A stretch of 51,750 nt of DNA. It comes from Nitrosomonadaceae bacterium (lineage in GTDB: Bacteria; Pseudomonadota; Gammaproteobacteria; Burkholderiales; Usitatibacteraceae). The stretch covers positions 1-51,750 of the forward strand of contig JAJTHU010000035.1 in the NCBI GenBank assembly GCA_021300055.1, read 5' to 3'. The position numbers and the translations under genes were made by a program. Of this stretch, positions 1-9,294 are shown piece by piece (the stretch's first letter is position 1; each line of letters starts with the position of its first letter). The notes under the pieces were generated by a model. It was given only the letters and a program-made list of their open reading frames with translations. It ran no database searches and was not told where the DNA came from.

Positions 1-375
1 ATCGTGCAAGAGCCGCAGCCGCTCGCTGAAACCGCGATCTTTCGCTACCGAGCCGTCAGTGTCGCCGACTCATCGAGGCTGCTACCGCCGCATACGGTGG
101 GACTACTCACCGGGCAGGAGGTGCTGACGGTCAGCTCAATGCGCACCAAACTCGCGGCACAGCTAGCAGGCCTTGGCGTTGGCTTTCTGCCAAGGCACCT
201 TGCAGAGCCTTATCTGCGAGATGGGCGGTTAGTCGCGCTGGCAGTCAGCACACCGCGCCCGCCGTCCCCCACTGTCGTCGGCTGGCGGGCGAACCGCACA
301 GGACGTGCGCTGCGCTGGTTTATCCACGAGTTTGAAGATCGACGCGTCGCGGCATCGGTCCTTGGGGAATCATGA
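1..375 (+). CDS. LysR-type transcriptional regulator, C-terminal part (cut by window edge)
   Basis: The reading frame is open from the first base and ends in TGA at 373-375, so only the last 124 residues are visible. They resemble the end of a LysR effector-binding domain. The stretch around LGVGFLPRHLAEPYL followed by a DGRLV turn is the usual LysR pattern of a glycine-rich loop, LP, and a late strand. The helix-turn-helix would lie upstream of the window, so the target and effector cannot be read. The stop overlaps the gluQ start as ATGA, which implies shared transcription and translational coupling with the tRNA-modifying enzyme that follows. A periplasmic binding protein fragment is a less likely alternative. 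Confidence 0.78.
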   Translation: MVQEPQPLAETAIFRYRAVSVADSSRLLPPHTVGLLTGQEVLTVSSMRTKLAAQLAGLGVGFLPRHLAEPYLRDGRLVALAVSTPRPPSPTVVGWRANRTGRALRWFIHEFEDRRVAASVLGES

Positions 376-1346
376 GCGCGCCGTCCACCCCTCCGCACGA
401 CGGAGCGAACCACGCAGCAGCGCCTCATGCCAACCCTCAACGATCGGCAATAGAGGCGGGCGTCACCCGCTACGTGGGACGATTCGCACCATCCCCCACG
501 GGCCCGCTGCATCTGGGTTCACTCGTTGCCGCGCTCGCGAGTTACCTCGATGCAAGGGCATACCATGGCGAATGGCACTTGCGGATCGAGGACGTCGACG
601 AAACCCGCTGCCACGTCGAGCACACCGACAGCATTCTGCGCACGCTTGAAGCTTGCGGACTGGAGTGGGACGGCCCGGTAGTGACGCAATCTTCGCGCAA
701 AGCGCGCTACGCGGAAGCGTTGGACGCACTCAGAGCGCAGCAGCGCCTTTATGCGTGCGTGTGCTCACGTCGTGAGATCGCCGACTCTGCGATTAACGGG
801 ATAGACGGTCCAGTCTATCCGGGAACATGCCGCACGGCTGCACATCCTGGGCCCGGCAATGCGCTGCGCTTCAAGATCGAAGACGCACAAATCGACTTCC
901 ACGACCGCCTTCAGGGCATCCAGTCTCAAAACCTCGCGCGCGACATCGGCGACTTCGTGGTGCGACGTCGCGATGGACTAGCGGCCTACCAGCTAGCCGT
1001 CGTGGTTGACGATGCCGATCTCAGGGTAACCCACGTGGTGCGCGGCGCAGATTTGCTCGACTCAACCGCACGCCAGATCGCAATTCAGCGGGCGCTGGGG
1101 GTTACGACTCCGGCCTATCTGCATGTCCCGGTGCTGGTCAATACAGAAGGTCAGAAACTCTCAAAGCAGACACTCGCACCAGCCATAGACCCACAGAATC
1201 CACTTCCAGCCCTGCAACAAGCGCTCGCTTTCTTGATACAACCCCTCGGCAAGGGCGCCGGATCAGCAACCGAACTACTCGGAATGGCGATCGGCCAATG
1301 GAATCCGCAGTTGGTGCCCAAGACCCGGCACCTATCCCTCGATTGA
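372..1346 (+). CDS. gluQ: Glutamyl-Q tRNA(Asp) synthetase
   Basis: This is a truncated GluRS paralogue that attaches glutamate to queuosine-34 of tRNA-Asp in the cytoplasm. The HIGH-type motif lies in RFAPSPTGPLHLGS, with LHLG at residues 46-49. The KMSKS-type motif is KLSK at 262-265. A zinc site typical of GluQRS is present as Cys-x-Cys followed by Tyr and Cys (LYACVCSRR, then PVYPGTC). There is no anticodon-binding domain, and the 324-residue length fits the family (about 300). The first 35 residues form a nonconserved extension, but the ATG at 372 has a GGGGA ribosome site and overlaps the upstream stop, so I kept it. queA at 33.9 kb makes the precursor of the queuosine this enzyme acts on. 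Confidence 0.93.
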   Translation: MSAPSTPPHDGANHAAAPHANPQRSAIEAGVTRYVGRFAPSPTGPLHLGSLVAALASYLDARAYHGEWHLRIEDVDETRCHVEHTDSILRTLEACGLEWDGPVVTQSSRKARYAEALDALRAQQRLYACVCSRREIADSAINGIDGPVYPGTCRTAAHPGPGNALRFKIEDAQIDFHDRLQGIQSQNLARDIGDFVVRRRDGLAAYQLAVVVDDADLRVTHVVRGADLLDSTARQIAIQRALGVTTPAYLHVPVLVNTEGQKLSKQTLAPAIDPQNPLPALQQALAFLIQPLGKGAGSATELLGMAIGQWNPQLVPKTRHLSLD

Positions 1347-1599
1347 GGGTGCTCCGCTTTCTGTCGCACTTGGTCGTCGTCAAATACGGGTCACGAATCC
1401 GTTTCTGCATTTCGTCGCGTCCAATTGGAACTTTGTCCATGACCCGAGCAAAGTGCAGCGTGCCGAATGATGGCCAAGATTGGTTTGGTCGTCCCTTGAA
1501 CCGGCTGGGCGTGCTTCGGCCGCCCGTTGCAGCCCCTCGCAAGCCTGTTGTCGCTACCGCAAGCTAACTTCGCCTTCCAGAAAACCAAGAAAGCAAAAT

Positions 1600-2811
1600 A
1601 TGTTTTCAATCAATTCACTCAAGCGTTCCAGCAGTTCTTCCGGCAACAGTGGATCGCGCAAGCGAGGCTGGGTCAAACTCAGCGTCGCTGTGCTCACGGG
1701 CATCCTCGTGGTGGGCTCTCTCGTCGCATGGCGCGCAAGTTCGGCCAAGAAGGAAGAGCCGAAGAAAGCCGACAAGGTTTTTGAGTTCAGCAAGAGCGAC
1801 CTTGCAGTATTGGCGCCGCGCGAACTCGGCAACATGATCCCGCTTTCGGGAAGCCTCAAGCCTGTCACGCAAGCGGTTGTGAAATCAAAGGTCGCGGCCG
1901 AGGTGGCGAAAGTTCACGTGCGCGAAGGCGAGCGCGTCGCAGCCGGCCAAGTGCTGGTTTCTTTGGACACCGCCGACCTCAAAGCGCGCGCCGACGCTCA
2001 AGCTGCGCAGGTTGCAGAAATGCGCGCACGTTTGGATCTTGCTCTCAAGAACGAGGCCAACAATCGCCAACTCCTGCAAAAGAACTTCATCTCGCAAAAC
2101 GCGTTCGACGCGGTCAGCAATAGCGCCGAGGTAGGGCGTGCCAACCTCAAGTCCGCAGAAGCGCAAGCGGCGATCACGCAGCGCGCACTCTCTGATGCTT
2201 CGATCCGCGCGCCGTTCAGCGGCATTGTCGCGCGCCGCATGGTCAACATCGGCGAGAAGGTATCTCCCGACATGCCCATCATGCAGATTGTTGATTTGAT
2301 GCAGATGGAACTTGAAGCACCAGTTCCTGTGGCAGAGATTCCCGGCATCAAGGTGGGACAAGAGATTTCGTTTACCGTTGATGGGTTTGGTGACCGCCAG
2401 TTCAAGGGCAAGGTTGAGCGTATCAACCCGTCTGCCGAGGCAGGCTCACGATCCATATCGGTGTTCCTCGTGCTCGCCAACCCTGATCTGTCGCTGAAGG
2501 GCGGAATGTTCGCCAACGGCAAGCTGGCTGCGCAATCTCGCGGTCCGGTTAACGCCGTCCCACTCGTTGCACTCCGTGAAGAGGGAGGACAGAGCTTTGT
2601 GATGGTGCTCGACAAAGACAAGATTGAGCGCAAGCCAGTGACCGTCGGTGCCCGCAGCATCGACCTTGGGTTGGTCGAGATTCGAGACGGCCTCTCCCCT
2701 GGCACGCAGGTTATCGCGGTAAAGATGGAAGGGCTCAAGCCTGGCGCAAGCGCAATCATTCGCGCTGATGGTCCCGCCCCGGCGCCTGCGGCACCTGCGG
2801 CCAAGTCTTGA
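1600..2811 (+). CDS. RND efflux periplasmic adaptor (membrane fusion protein)
   Basis: This is the adaptor that links an inner-membrane RND pump to an outer-membrane channel. It has a basic N-terminus, one membrane anchor at about residues 24-45, a biotinyl-lipoyl-like half motif (SKVAAEVAKVHVREGERV), a coiled hairpin of roughly 90 residues containing KNFISQNAFDAV, the second lipoyl half (ASIRAPFSGIVARR), then beta-barrel and membrane-proximal domains. It ends in a Pro/Ala-rich tail. An upstream in-frame start is possible, but the ATG at 1600 precedes the hydrophobic anchor sensibly. The RND pump gene follows after 221 bases. No outer-membrane factor gene is present, so the pump probably uses a TolC-type channel encoded elsewhere. 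Substrate unknown. Confidence 0.9.
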   Translation: MFSINSLKRSSSSSGNSGSRKRGWVKLSVAVLTGILVVGSLVAWRASSAKKEEPKKADKVFEFSKSDLAVLAPRELGNMIPLSGSLKPVTQAVVKSKVAAEVAKVHVREGERVAAGQVLVSLDTADLKARADAQAAQVAEMRARLDLALKNEANNRQLLQKNFISQNAFDAVSNSAEVGRANLKSAEAQAAITQRALSDASIRAPFSGIVARRMVNIGEKVSPDMPIMQIVDLMQMELEAPVPVAEIPGIKVGQEISFTVDGFGDRQFKGKVERINPSAEAGSRSISVFLVLANPDLSLKGGMFANGKLAAQSRGPVNAVPLVALREEGGQSFVMVLDKDKIERKPVTVGARSIDLGLVEIRDGLSPGTQVIAVKMEGLKPGASAIIRADGPAPAPAAPAAKS

Positions 2812-2884
2812 AATCAAACCCAATAGGTAATCGTTGCATTGCCGCGCGGCAGTCACGCTGCGCACGGATTCTTCGGAGCAAAGT

Positions 2885-2938
2885 GACCTATCCACGGGCG
2901 TTTTTCAGCCGTTTTTGCCTGAAAACGCCCGCCAGTCA
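2885..2938 (+). repeat. Intergenic hairpin repeat, copy 1 (TGAAAACGCCCG family)
   Basis: CGGGCGTTTTTCAG (2895-2908) pairs with CTGAAAACGCCCG (2919-2931), with one bulged T and a ten-base loop CCGTTTTTGC. Flanking TGAC (2885-2888) and GTCA (2934-2937) can pair beyond an internal loop. It lies 74 bases after the adaptor stop and about 100 bases before the pump start. The same core and T-rich loop recur at 12.7, 23.1 and 39.6 kb. No T-run follows the stem, so it is not a standard intrinsic terminator. Confidence 0.65.
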
Positions 2939-3032
2939 ATGAATTTGCATAGCCGCTCGTAATGTAAACGACGATGCGGCAACAACAACGCAGCAATAAC
3001 ATCGCGCAGGCAGTTGCGCTAGGGAGTTCCCC

Positions 3033-6000
3033 ATGTGGATGACCAAGGTATCGATCAATAACCCCGTATTCGCCACCATGGTAATGGCGGCACTAATGGT
3101 GTTGGGCTTGTTCTCGTACATGCGCTTGCCCGTCGATCAGCTGCCTGATATTTCGATCCCCATTGCGGTGATCTCGACACCGTATCCCGGTGCTTCCGCG
3201 GAAGCAGTGGAGCAAGAGGTCACGCGGCCGATTGAGCAGGCTGTCAACACGATCAACGGTGTAAAGAGCATCCGCTCGTCTTCGCAGCTGGGTTACGGTT
3301 GGGTCGTCGTCGAGTTTCAACTCACCGTTGACCCACGTGTGGCGATTCAGGATGTGCGCGACAAGGTCGCGGAGGCACGGCGCGGCTTCAATCGTGACAT
3401 TGGTGAACCAACGGTCTCGCGCGCGAGCATGGACGACGATCAGCCACTGATCTACTTGTCGATGCAGTCTGAGTCACGCAGCTTGCGCGAGCTCTCTGAC
3501 CTCGCCGATCAACTAGTGGTGAAGCGCCTACAGGGTGCGCCGGGCGTCGGCAATATCGAATTGTCTGGTGATGTCGGTCGCGAGCTCGCGATCAACCTTC
3601 GCCCCGAGAAGATGGCTGCCTACGGTATCGGTGTTAACGAAGTTATCAACGCACTTCGCACCGAGAACCAGAACATCCCGGCGGGCGCACTCGTTTCAGA
3701 CACCAGCGAGCGCATGGTGCGCGTGCAGGGCAAGATTCGCAATGCCGACGACTTCAGCCGGATCATCGTCGCACGCCGCGGTGGCTCGGGGGGAATCACC
3801 GCAACGGGTGCGACCAGCACCAACAGCTCCAATGCGATCACGCTCGGCCAAATCGCCGATGTGCGCGACGCCCAGCGCGAGGAGACGTCAATCTCGACAC
3901 GCGATGGCAAGCGCGCCATCTCAATCAACATCCGCAAAACGCGTGGCGCCAACACCATCGAAATGGCTGACGGTGTGCGTAAGCAAGTGGCGGAACTCAA
4001 GAAGTCGCTGCCGTCCGATATCAAGCTCGATATCACCTTCGACCGCTCAGAGTTCATCAAGAACGGGGTAGATAACGTCAAGCACACCATCCTTGAGGGT
4101 GCGTTGCTGACGGTGCTCATCGTGTTCTTCTTCTTGCACTCCTGGCGCTCTACCGTCATTACCGGTCTCACGCTGCCGATTTCGATTTTTGCATCGTTCA
4201 TCGCCTTGTATGCGATGGGTTTCACCATCAACTTCATGACCCTGCTGGCCATGTCGTTATCTATCGGCATCTTGATTGACGACGCCATCGTGGTGCGCGA
4301 GAACATCGTCCGCCACTTGGCAATGGGCAAGACACACCGTCAGGCCGCGTTCGAGGCAACAAACGAAATTGGCCTCGCGGTGATGGCGACGACGTTCACC
4401 ATCGTTGCGGTGTTCTTGCCGGTCGCGTTCATGGGCGGCATCATCGGCAAGTTCTTCCTCCAGTTCGGCATCACGGTTGTCGTTGCGGTAATGGTCTCGC
4501 TGTTCGTATCATTCACGCTCGATCCAATGCTGTCGTCGGTCTGGCACGACCCAAAATCGAAGTGGATGGAGCGCGGCGCCGTTAAGTGGCTGCTTGATAA
4601 GCAGGAAGCGGGCATGAACTGGTTGCACGCCCACTACGACACATGGTTGCGTTGGTCGCTACGTAAACGCAAAACCACACTTGCCATCGCAGCGACAACA
4701 TTCTTTGGTTCGTTTGCACTAGTACCCTTTATCGGCTCCGAATTCGTACCGCAGGAGGACAACAACTGGACCAGCGTGCAAATCCAAACGCCTATCGGCT
4801 CGTCGTTGAGCTACACCAACTCCAAGGCCGAACAAGTTGAAGAGGCGCTCCGCGATTTCCCCGAAATCAAATCGATCTCGAAGAATGTCTTCAAGAACAA
4901 TGCTTGGTTTGAACTACAACTGACACCCAAAGAGACGCGCAAGCGCTCGCAGAAGGAACTCGACGATGCGATTCGTACGCGCTTGAATCGGATCGCTGGC
5001 TTGGAGATCAACATCGGCTTCAACCGACCCATTCAAGTTTTTGTGATGGGTCCTGACATCAAGGAACTCGACCGCATCTCGCAAGAAGTCATGACCAAGA
5101 TGAAGGCGGTCAAAGGCATGGTCGATGTGGAGTCAACCTTTAAGCCGACGAATCCTTCGCTGGACATCAAGGTGAATCGCGAGTTGGCTTCCGACCTGGG
5201 CGTGTCGATGAATGAAATCGGCGTGACTACCCGTGCATTGATCGCCGGCGAGCCTGTGGGTCAATGGGAAGGACCAGACGGCGAGAACCACCAAATCATG
5301 GTGCGTTTGCCGCGCAGCGAGCGCAGCAGCATCAGCGACTTAGACAAAATTTATGTGCGTGCCAATGGTGTGAATAGCGATGGCACGCCGCGCATGGTGC
5401 CGCTGCGCCAAGTTGCTGACTTCGAACCTTCTCTCTCTGAGCGCCGTATCGATCGCCGCAACTTGCAGCGCCAGATCCGCATCATGGCCGGTGTGGCCAA
5501 CAACGTCAGCGCGGGCGATATGTCGGCCGAGGTCAAGAAGATTACCGAGTCGATTACCCTGCCCCCTAGCTATCGCTTCCAGTTCGGCGGTTCCACGCAG
5601 GACATGGCTGAGTCCTTGGGATACGCGGTTGCTGCACTCGCACTCGGCGTGATCTTCATTTACTTCATCCTCGCATCGCAGTTCGGCAGCTTCTTGCAGC
5701 CTATCGCCATCATGGCGTCGCTGCCGTTATCGCTGATCGGTGTTTTCCTCGCCTTGCTGGTATTCAAGACAACACTCAATCTGTTTAGTGTGATCGGCTT
5801 CATCATGCTGATGGGCCTCGTTACGAAGAACGCGATCTTGCTCGTGGACTTCACGAACCAAGGCATTCGCGAAGGTAAATCACGAGAGGAAGCCATTCTC
5901 GCGGCAGGCCAAGTTCGTCTGCGTCCGATCCTTATGACCACAACTGCGATGATCTTCGGCATGCTTCCGCTGGCACTTGCCTTCGGCGCGGGCTCCGAGC

Positions 6001-6218
6001 AGCAGTCGCCAATGGCACACGCGGTGATCGGCGGCATCATCACCTCGACCATCATGACATTGGTGGTTGTTCCGGTGCTGTACACCTACATGGATGCGTG
6101 GGGTGCCAAAGCATCGGCATGGTTTGCACGCAGTGCTCCGCCTGAGCATCGTACGCCAGAGGCATCCGGTTCAGCGGGTGGCTCGATCGAACCGGTATAT
6201 CAGCGCAAAGAAGACTGA
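3033..6218 (+). CDS. RND family multidrug efflux permease (HAE1/AcrB-like)
   Basis: This proton-driven inner-membrane exporter has 1061 residues, the full RND length. It shows the standard N-terminus (a WMTKVSINNPVFATM start leading into TM1), two large periplasmic loops, and a TM4 with the proton-relay pair D416-D417 in GILIDDAIVVREN. The repeated second half contains GLVTKNAILLVDF and the final VVPVLYTYMDAW helix. The start at 3033 has an AGGGAG ribosome site; a second Met two codons later is an alternative. It pairs with the adaptor upstream. The sequence is closer to HAE1-type drug pumps than to metal CusA pumps, since the TM4 Asp pair and the overall motif spacing match the former. Substrate unknown. 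Confidence 0.93.
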   Translation: MWMTKVSINNPVFATMVMAALMVLGLFSYMRLPVDQLPDISIPIAVISTPYPGASAEAVEQEVTRPIEQAVNTINGVKSIRSSSQLGYGWVVVEFQLTVDPRVAIQDVRDKVAEARRGFNRDIGEPTVSRASMDDDQPLIYLSMQSESRSLRELSDLADQLVVKRLQGAPGVGNIELSGDVGRELAINLRPEKMAAYGIGVNEVINALRTENQNIPAGALVSDTSERMVRVQGKIRNADDFSRIIVARRGGSGGITATGATSTNSSNAITLGQIADVRDAQREETSISTRDGKRAISINIRKTRGANTIEMADGVRKQVAELKKSLPSDIKLDITFDRSEFIKNGVDNVKHTILEGALLTVLIVFFFLHSWRSTVITGLTLPISIFASFIALYAMGFTINFMTLLAMSLSIGILIDDAIVVRENIVRHLAMGKTHRQAAFEATNEIGLAVMATTFTIVAVFLPVAFMGGIIGKFFLQFGITVVVAVMVSLFVSFTLDPMLSSVWHDPKSKWMERGAVKWLLDKQEAGMNWLHAHYDTWLRWSLRKRKTTLAIAATTFFGSFALVPFIGSEFVPQEDNNWTSVQIQTPIGSSLSYTNSKAEQVEEALRDFPEIKSISKNVFKNNAWFELQLTPKETRKRSQKELDDAIRTRLNRIAGLEINIGFNRPIQVFVMGPDIKELDRISQEVMTKMKAVKGMVDVESTFKPTNPSLDIKVNRELASDLGVSMNEIGVTTRALIAGEPVGQWEGPDGENHQIMVRLPRSERSSISDLDKIYVRANGVNSDGTPRMVPLRQVADFEPSLSERRIDRRNLQRQIRIMAGVANNVSAGDMSAEVKKITESITLPPSYRFQFGGSTQDMAESLGYAVAALALGVIFIYFILASQFGSFLQPIAIMASLPLSLIGVFLALLVFKTTLNLFSVIGFIMLMGLVTKNAILLVDFTNQGIREGKSREEAILAAGQVRLRPILMTTTAMIFGMLPLALAFGAGSEQQSPMAHAVIGGIITSTIMTLVVVPVLYTYMDAWGAKASAWFARSAPPEHRTPEASGSAGGSIEPVYQRKED

Positions 6219-6226
6219 CGCGCTAG

Positions 6227-6249
6227 GGCAGCTGACAAAGTCAGCTGCC
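6227..6249 (+). terminator. Perfect hairpin after RND pump gene
   Basis: GGCAGCTGAC (6227-6236) and GTCAGCTGCC (6240-6249) form a ten-base-pair stem with an AAA loop, starting nine bases after the pump stop. The following bases are not a good T-run, so termination would be weak or factor-assisted. The hairpin may alternatively protect the 3' end. Confidence 0.5.
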
Positions 6250-6270
6250 GGTCTTGTCCTGGTCGAGTCC

Positions 6271-6314
6271 GTCAGCGACCTAGCGGATTTTTTGGATGGC
6301 GGCGAGTCGCTGAC
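6271..6314. repeat. Inverted repeat between convergent genes
   Basis: GTCAGCGAC (6271-6279) and GTCGCTGAC (6306-6314) are perfect inverted arms around 26 bases that include a TTTTTT run at about 6288-6293. The element lies between the convergent ends of the RND pump and the diguanylate cyclase, next to the hairpin at 6227. A role in bidirectional termination is the simplest reading; I see no gene here. Confidence 0.4.
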
Positions 6315-6336
6315 TGCGCGTCAGCATCGCGAATTC

Positions 6337-7512
6337 TTACTCAGCTTTGGGGGAAGCCGTGCAGCGATTTCGCCCTGAGCGCTTGGCCGCGTAGAGCGCC
6401 TCGTCGGCTCGAGAGACCAAGCCGCCAATTTCCTCCAGCCGCGCCCGGTCCAGCTCTGCGACACCAGCACTCACCGTCACTGGGATCGCGGGCTCGTCCT
6501 TCCCTGTCTTGAAAATGAACGCTGCGTTTTCCACGGCACGGCGGACACGCTCCGCGAGCGCCAAGGCCTCGTCCGAGGTCGTATTGGGCAAGAGCACACA
6601 AAATTCCTCGCCGCCATAGCGAACGAAGAGGTCTTCTTGTCGCAGACAGAAGCGCGTGATCTCGACGAAGCGCTTCAACACAAAGTCGCCCGCGAGGTGA
6701 CCATGCCGATCGTTAATCACTTTGAAGTGGTCGAGATCCAACATGACCAACGCCAGCGGTGTGTCGGCACGACGGCTGCGCGCGATTTCCTTCTCAGCCA
6801 ATTCCAAGAACGTCCGGCGATTGAATACGCCTGTCAGCGGGTCGGTCACCGCAAGTTGGTTGGCCGCATCTTCAGCACGGTCTTTCTGTAGAACCAAGAA
6901 GCCGACCGATGTCAGGATAAGCACGCCAAACGACATGAACATGCCGATTTCAAGAAGACTGGTAGTGGACTGTGCGCCGCCAGCACTATCGGGCAACACG
7001 ATGACTGGCAGCGCGCGTACCAAAAACGCCAATGAGCCAAATGCATAGCCGACGACAATCAAACGCAAGCCCGCTGATTTCATGCCGGACCCGAGATAGG
7101 ACGCGAGTAACGCCATCACCACGTAGCCGACGCCGAAAAAGACACCCGCGAAGATAGACAAGGTGTTCGCGCTCGTCGCAGCAAGTCCGAACAGCACGGC
7201 AACGAGGAACGCGGGCAAAAAGTGCCACCAACGGTTAAGTGTGCGCCCAAAGAACTGAAACAGCGCGGCGGCTTGGAGCGTTAGAAACGTTGCCAAGACG
7301 GCGTGCGCGATCACGTGATAGAACACAAGTTGGGACGCCGCAGAGATCAGGAGCAGCGAATAAGCTGCTGCCTGCACCACCATTGACGCCAGCCACAGCC
7401 ACAGCCCGTCGCGCGATTGGCGCAACGGCGTGCTGATGGCCGCACTCAAACTCACCGCGAGGATAAGGCACGCGGCGAGATTCATAACGAGGATGGTTTT
7501 GACTTCAAACAT
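6337..7512 (-). CDS. Membrane-anchored diguanylate cyclase (GGDEF)
   Basis: This protein makes cyclic di-GMP from two GTP. The N-terminal half has about seven hydrophobic helices and no recognised sensor domain. A complete GGDEF domain follows, with DPLTGVFNRR, DLDHFKVINDRHGH, the active-site GGEEF at residues 300-304, and the inhibitory RxxD site RQED at 291-294, five residues before GGEEF. The protein is therefore predicted to be active and product-inhibited. I chose the ATG at 7512, directly before the first helix; starts further upstream (to 7581) lack a clear ribosome site too. No phosphodiesterase or c-di-GMP effector is adjacent. It is co-oriented with ggt, 162 bases downstream of it. 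Confidence 0.9.
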   Translation of the reverse strand: MFEVKTILVMNLAACLILAVSLSAAISTPLRQSRDGLWLWLASMVVQAAAYSLLLISAASQLVFYHVIAHAVLATFLTLQAAALFQFFGRTLNRWWHFLPAFLVAVLFGLAATSANTLSIFAGVFFGVGYVVMALLASYLGSGMKSAGLRLIVVGYAFGSLAFLVRALPVIVLPDSAGGAQSTTSLLEIGMFMSFGVLILTSVGFLVLQKDRAEDAANQLAVTDPLTGVFNRRTFLELAEKEIARSRRADTPLALVMLDLDHFKVINDRHGHLAGDFVLKRFVEITRFCLRQEDLFVRYGGEEFCVLLPNTTSDEALALAERVRRAVENAAFIFKTGKDEPAIPVTVSAGVAELDRARLEEIGGLVSRADEALYAAKRSGRNRCTASPKAE

Positions 7513-7674
7513 GCTAGGCAATCTAGCACCGGCATGGCCCATTCGCATCGGGGTAAACCCCGGTAATTCGACGAGAGGCACAGCGCGCGGGGTGAGCGGT
7601 CAAAATCGCGCGCGACGTTTGTAAACAATTGTCGACACGGTCTCGCCCAGCGCCATCGCTGCGCGCTTGGTGGA

Positions 7675-9294
7675 TCAGAAGCCGACGGCGTGACCGTCCT
7701 TGCGGTGATCCGATCCGGCAACGTAGCCAAGGGGCGTACGCCACACCAGCTGGGCGCCCCCGAAGGCGAAGTTCACCGCCTCTGCAACGGCGAGACGATG
7801 CCCGCGCGAGGTGAGCGCCGCACCGATAGAGGTAGCGAGAGCTGGCTCAAGTCCGATCGTGCCATCTGCGTTTACGATCCAGCGCGCAGCATCTGACGCC
7901 GTTTGCGGGTTCTGGCCGTAGTCATGGATGCGCGTCACCATCTGCACGTGACCTTGCGGCTGCATATGTCCACCCATCACACCGAACGCCATTAGTGGCT
8001 GTCCACTCGTGTCGGTGAGAAACGCAGGGATGATGGTCTGATACGGACGCTTCTTTGGGCCAACTGCATTTGGGTGACCTGCCGTCCGCACAAAGCCATG
8101 ACCGCGGTTTTGCAAGCTGATACCTGTACCACGCACCACCACACCTGAACCAAAGCCCATGTAGTTCGACTGAATGAGACTAATCATCATCCCAGAGGCA
8201 TCGGCGGCACAGAGATAAATCGTACCTCCCTCCGTTGGGAAGCCGTGCGTCGGGTTCCCGGCACGCGACATATCGATTAATGCTGCGCGCTCACGCAAAT
8301 ACTGTGGGGCGAGTAGCGCAGCGGTCGGCACATCCATTGTGGTGGGATCGCTGATGTAACGATACGCATCGGCGAAGGCGAGCTTCATCGCTTCGATCTG
8401 CAGATGCACGCTATCGATCGAGTCGACTGGATACTGCTTCAGATCAAATTCGCGAAGGATGCCGAGACAAATGAGTGCCGCGAGACCTTGCCCATTGGGC
8501 GGAATCTCGTGCAATCGAACATTGCGGTAATCGAGATGAATCAGGTCCACCCAATCCGCGCGGTGCTCGGCAAAGTCAGATAAGGCGTGCACGCCGCCAA
8601 GCGCCGCCGCGTGCGCAACCATCTTGGTTGCGAGCGCGCCGCGATAAAAACTTTCGCCCTGCGTTTCAGCGATCTCGGCCAGCGTATCCGCCTGATCCTT
8701 ATAGACCCAGTGCTCACCTGCACTGGGGGCACGGCCATCGCGAACAAACTCGCGTTGAAAATCAGGCTCGCGGATCATCTCGGCCTGGCGCGCCCAACTT
8801 GCGGCTGTTATCGGCGACACCAAGTGGCCTTCACGAGCGTAGCGAATTGCCGGCTCCAGCACACGCGACAGTGGAAGTTTGCCAAACCGATTTGCCAGCG
8901 CCATCCACTGCGAGACCGCACCGGGAATGGTCACCGTATCGATGCCACGCTCCGGCATGCGCTCGCTAGCGCCGTACTTGCGCTTGAAGTATTCGGGTGT
9001 CCACGCGGCGGGGGCACGGCCAGAGGCATTCAATCCGTGCAGTTCCTTCCCATCCCAGACGATGGAAAAACCATCCGACCCAATACCGTTCGAGGTTGGC
9101 TCCACAACCGTTAGGGTCGCAGCTGTAGCGATCGCCGCATCGACTGCGTTGCCGCCCTCCGCCAACATCTGAAGGCCGGCTTGTGCGGCGAGCGGCTGCG
9201 AGGTTGCGACCACATTGCGCGCCATCACGGGCATGCGTTGTGACGGATACGGGAATTCGTAACCGAACATATTCTGGTTGAACGACATGCTCAT
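7675..9294 (-). CDS. Gamma-glutamyltransferase family protein (YwrD-like)
   Basis: This is an N-terminal nucleophile hydrolase of 539 residues expected to self-cleave into two subunits. The putative nucleophile is T358 in EGGTIYLCAADASG, which leaves a small subunit of about 182 residues, the usual size. The N-terminus shows MARNVVATSQPLA and GGNAVDAAIATAATL, conserved in the family. The substrate loop reads LQNRGHGF rather than the classic NNEMDDF, as in the YwrD-like branch whose activity on glutathione is less certain. No signal peptide is evident, unlike periplasmic Ggt. The ATG at 9294 overlaps the stop of the small upstream gene as ATGA; a second ATG two codons on is possible. Confidence 0.88.
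   Translation of the reverse strand: MSMSFNQNMFGYEFPYPSQRMPVMARNVVATSQPLAAQAGLQMLAEGGNAVDAAIATAATLTVVEPTSNGIGSDGFSIVWDGKELHGLNASGRAPAAWTPEYFKRKYGASERMPERGIDTVTIPGAVSQWMALANRFGKLPLSRVLEPAIRYAREGHLVSPITAASWARQAEMIREPDFQREFVRDGRAPSAGEHWVYKDQADTLAEIAETQGESFYRGALATKMVAHAAALGGVHALSDFAEHRADWVDLIHLDYRNVRLHEIPPNGQGLAALICLGILREFDLKQYPVDSIDSVHLQIEAMKLAFADAYRYISDPTTMDVPTAALLAPQYLRERAALIDMSRAGNPTHGFPTEGGTIYLCAADASGMMISLIQSNYMGFGSGVVVRGTGISLQNRGHGFVRTAGHPNAVGPKKRPYQTIIPAFLTDTSGQPLMAFGVMGGHMQPQGHVQMVTRIHDYGQNPQTASDAARWIVNADGTIGLEPALATSIGAALTSRGHRLAVAEAVNFAFGGAQLVWRTPLGYVAGSDHRKDGHAVGF

Noticed and set aside
1998..2804. A 268-codon minus-strand frame opposite the RND adaptor
   Set aside because: It is antisense to a secure gene and the product is low-complexity.
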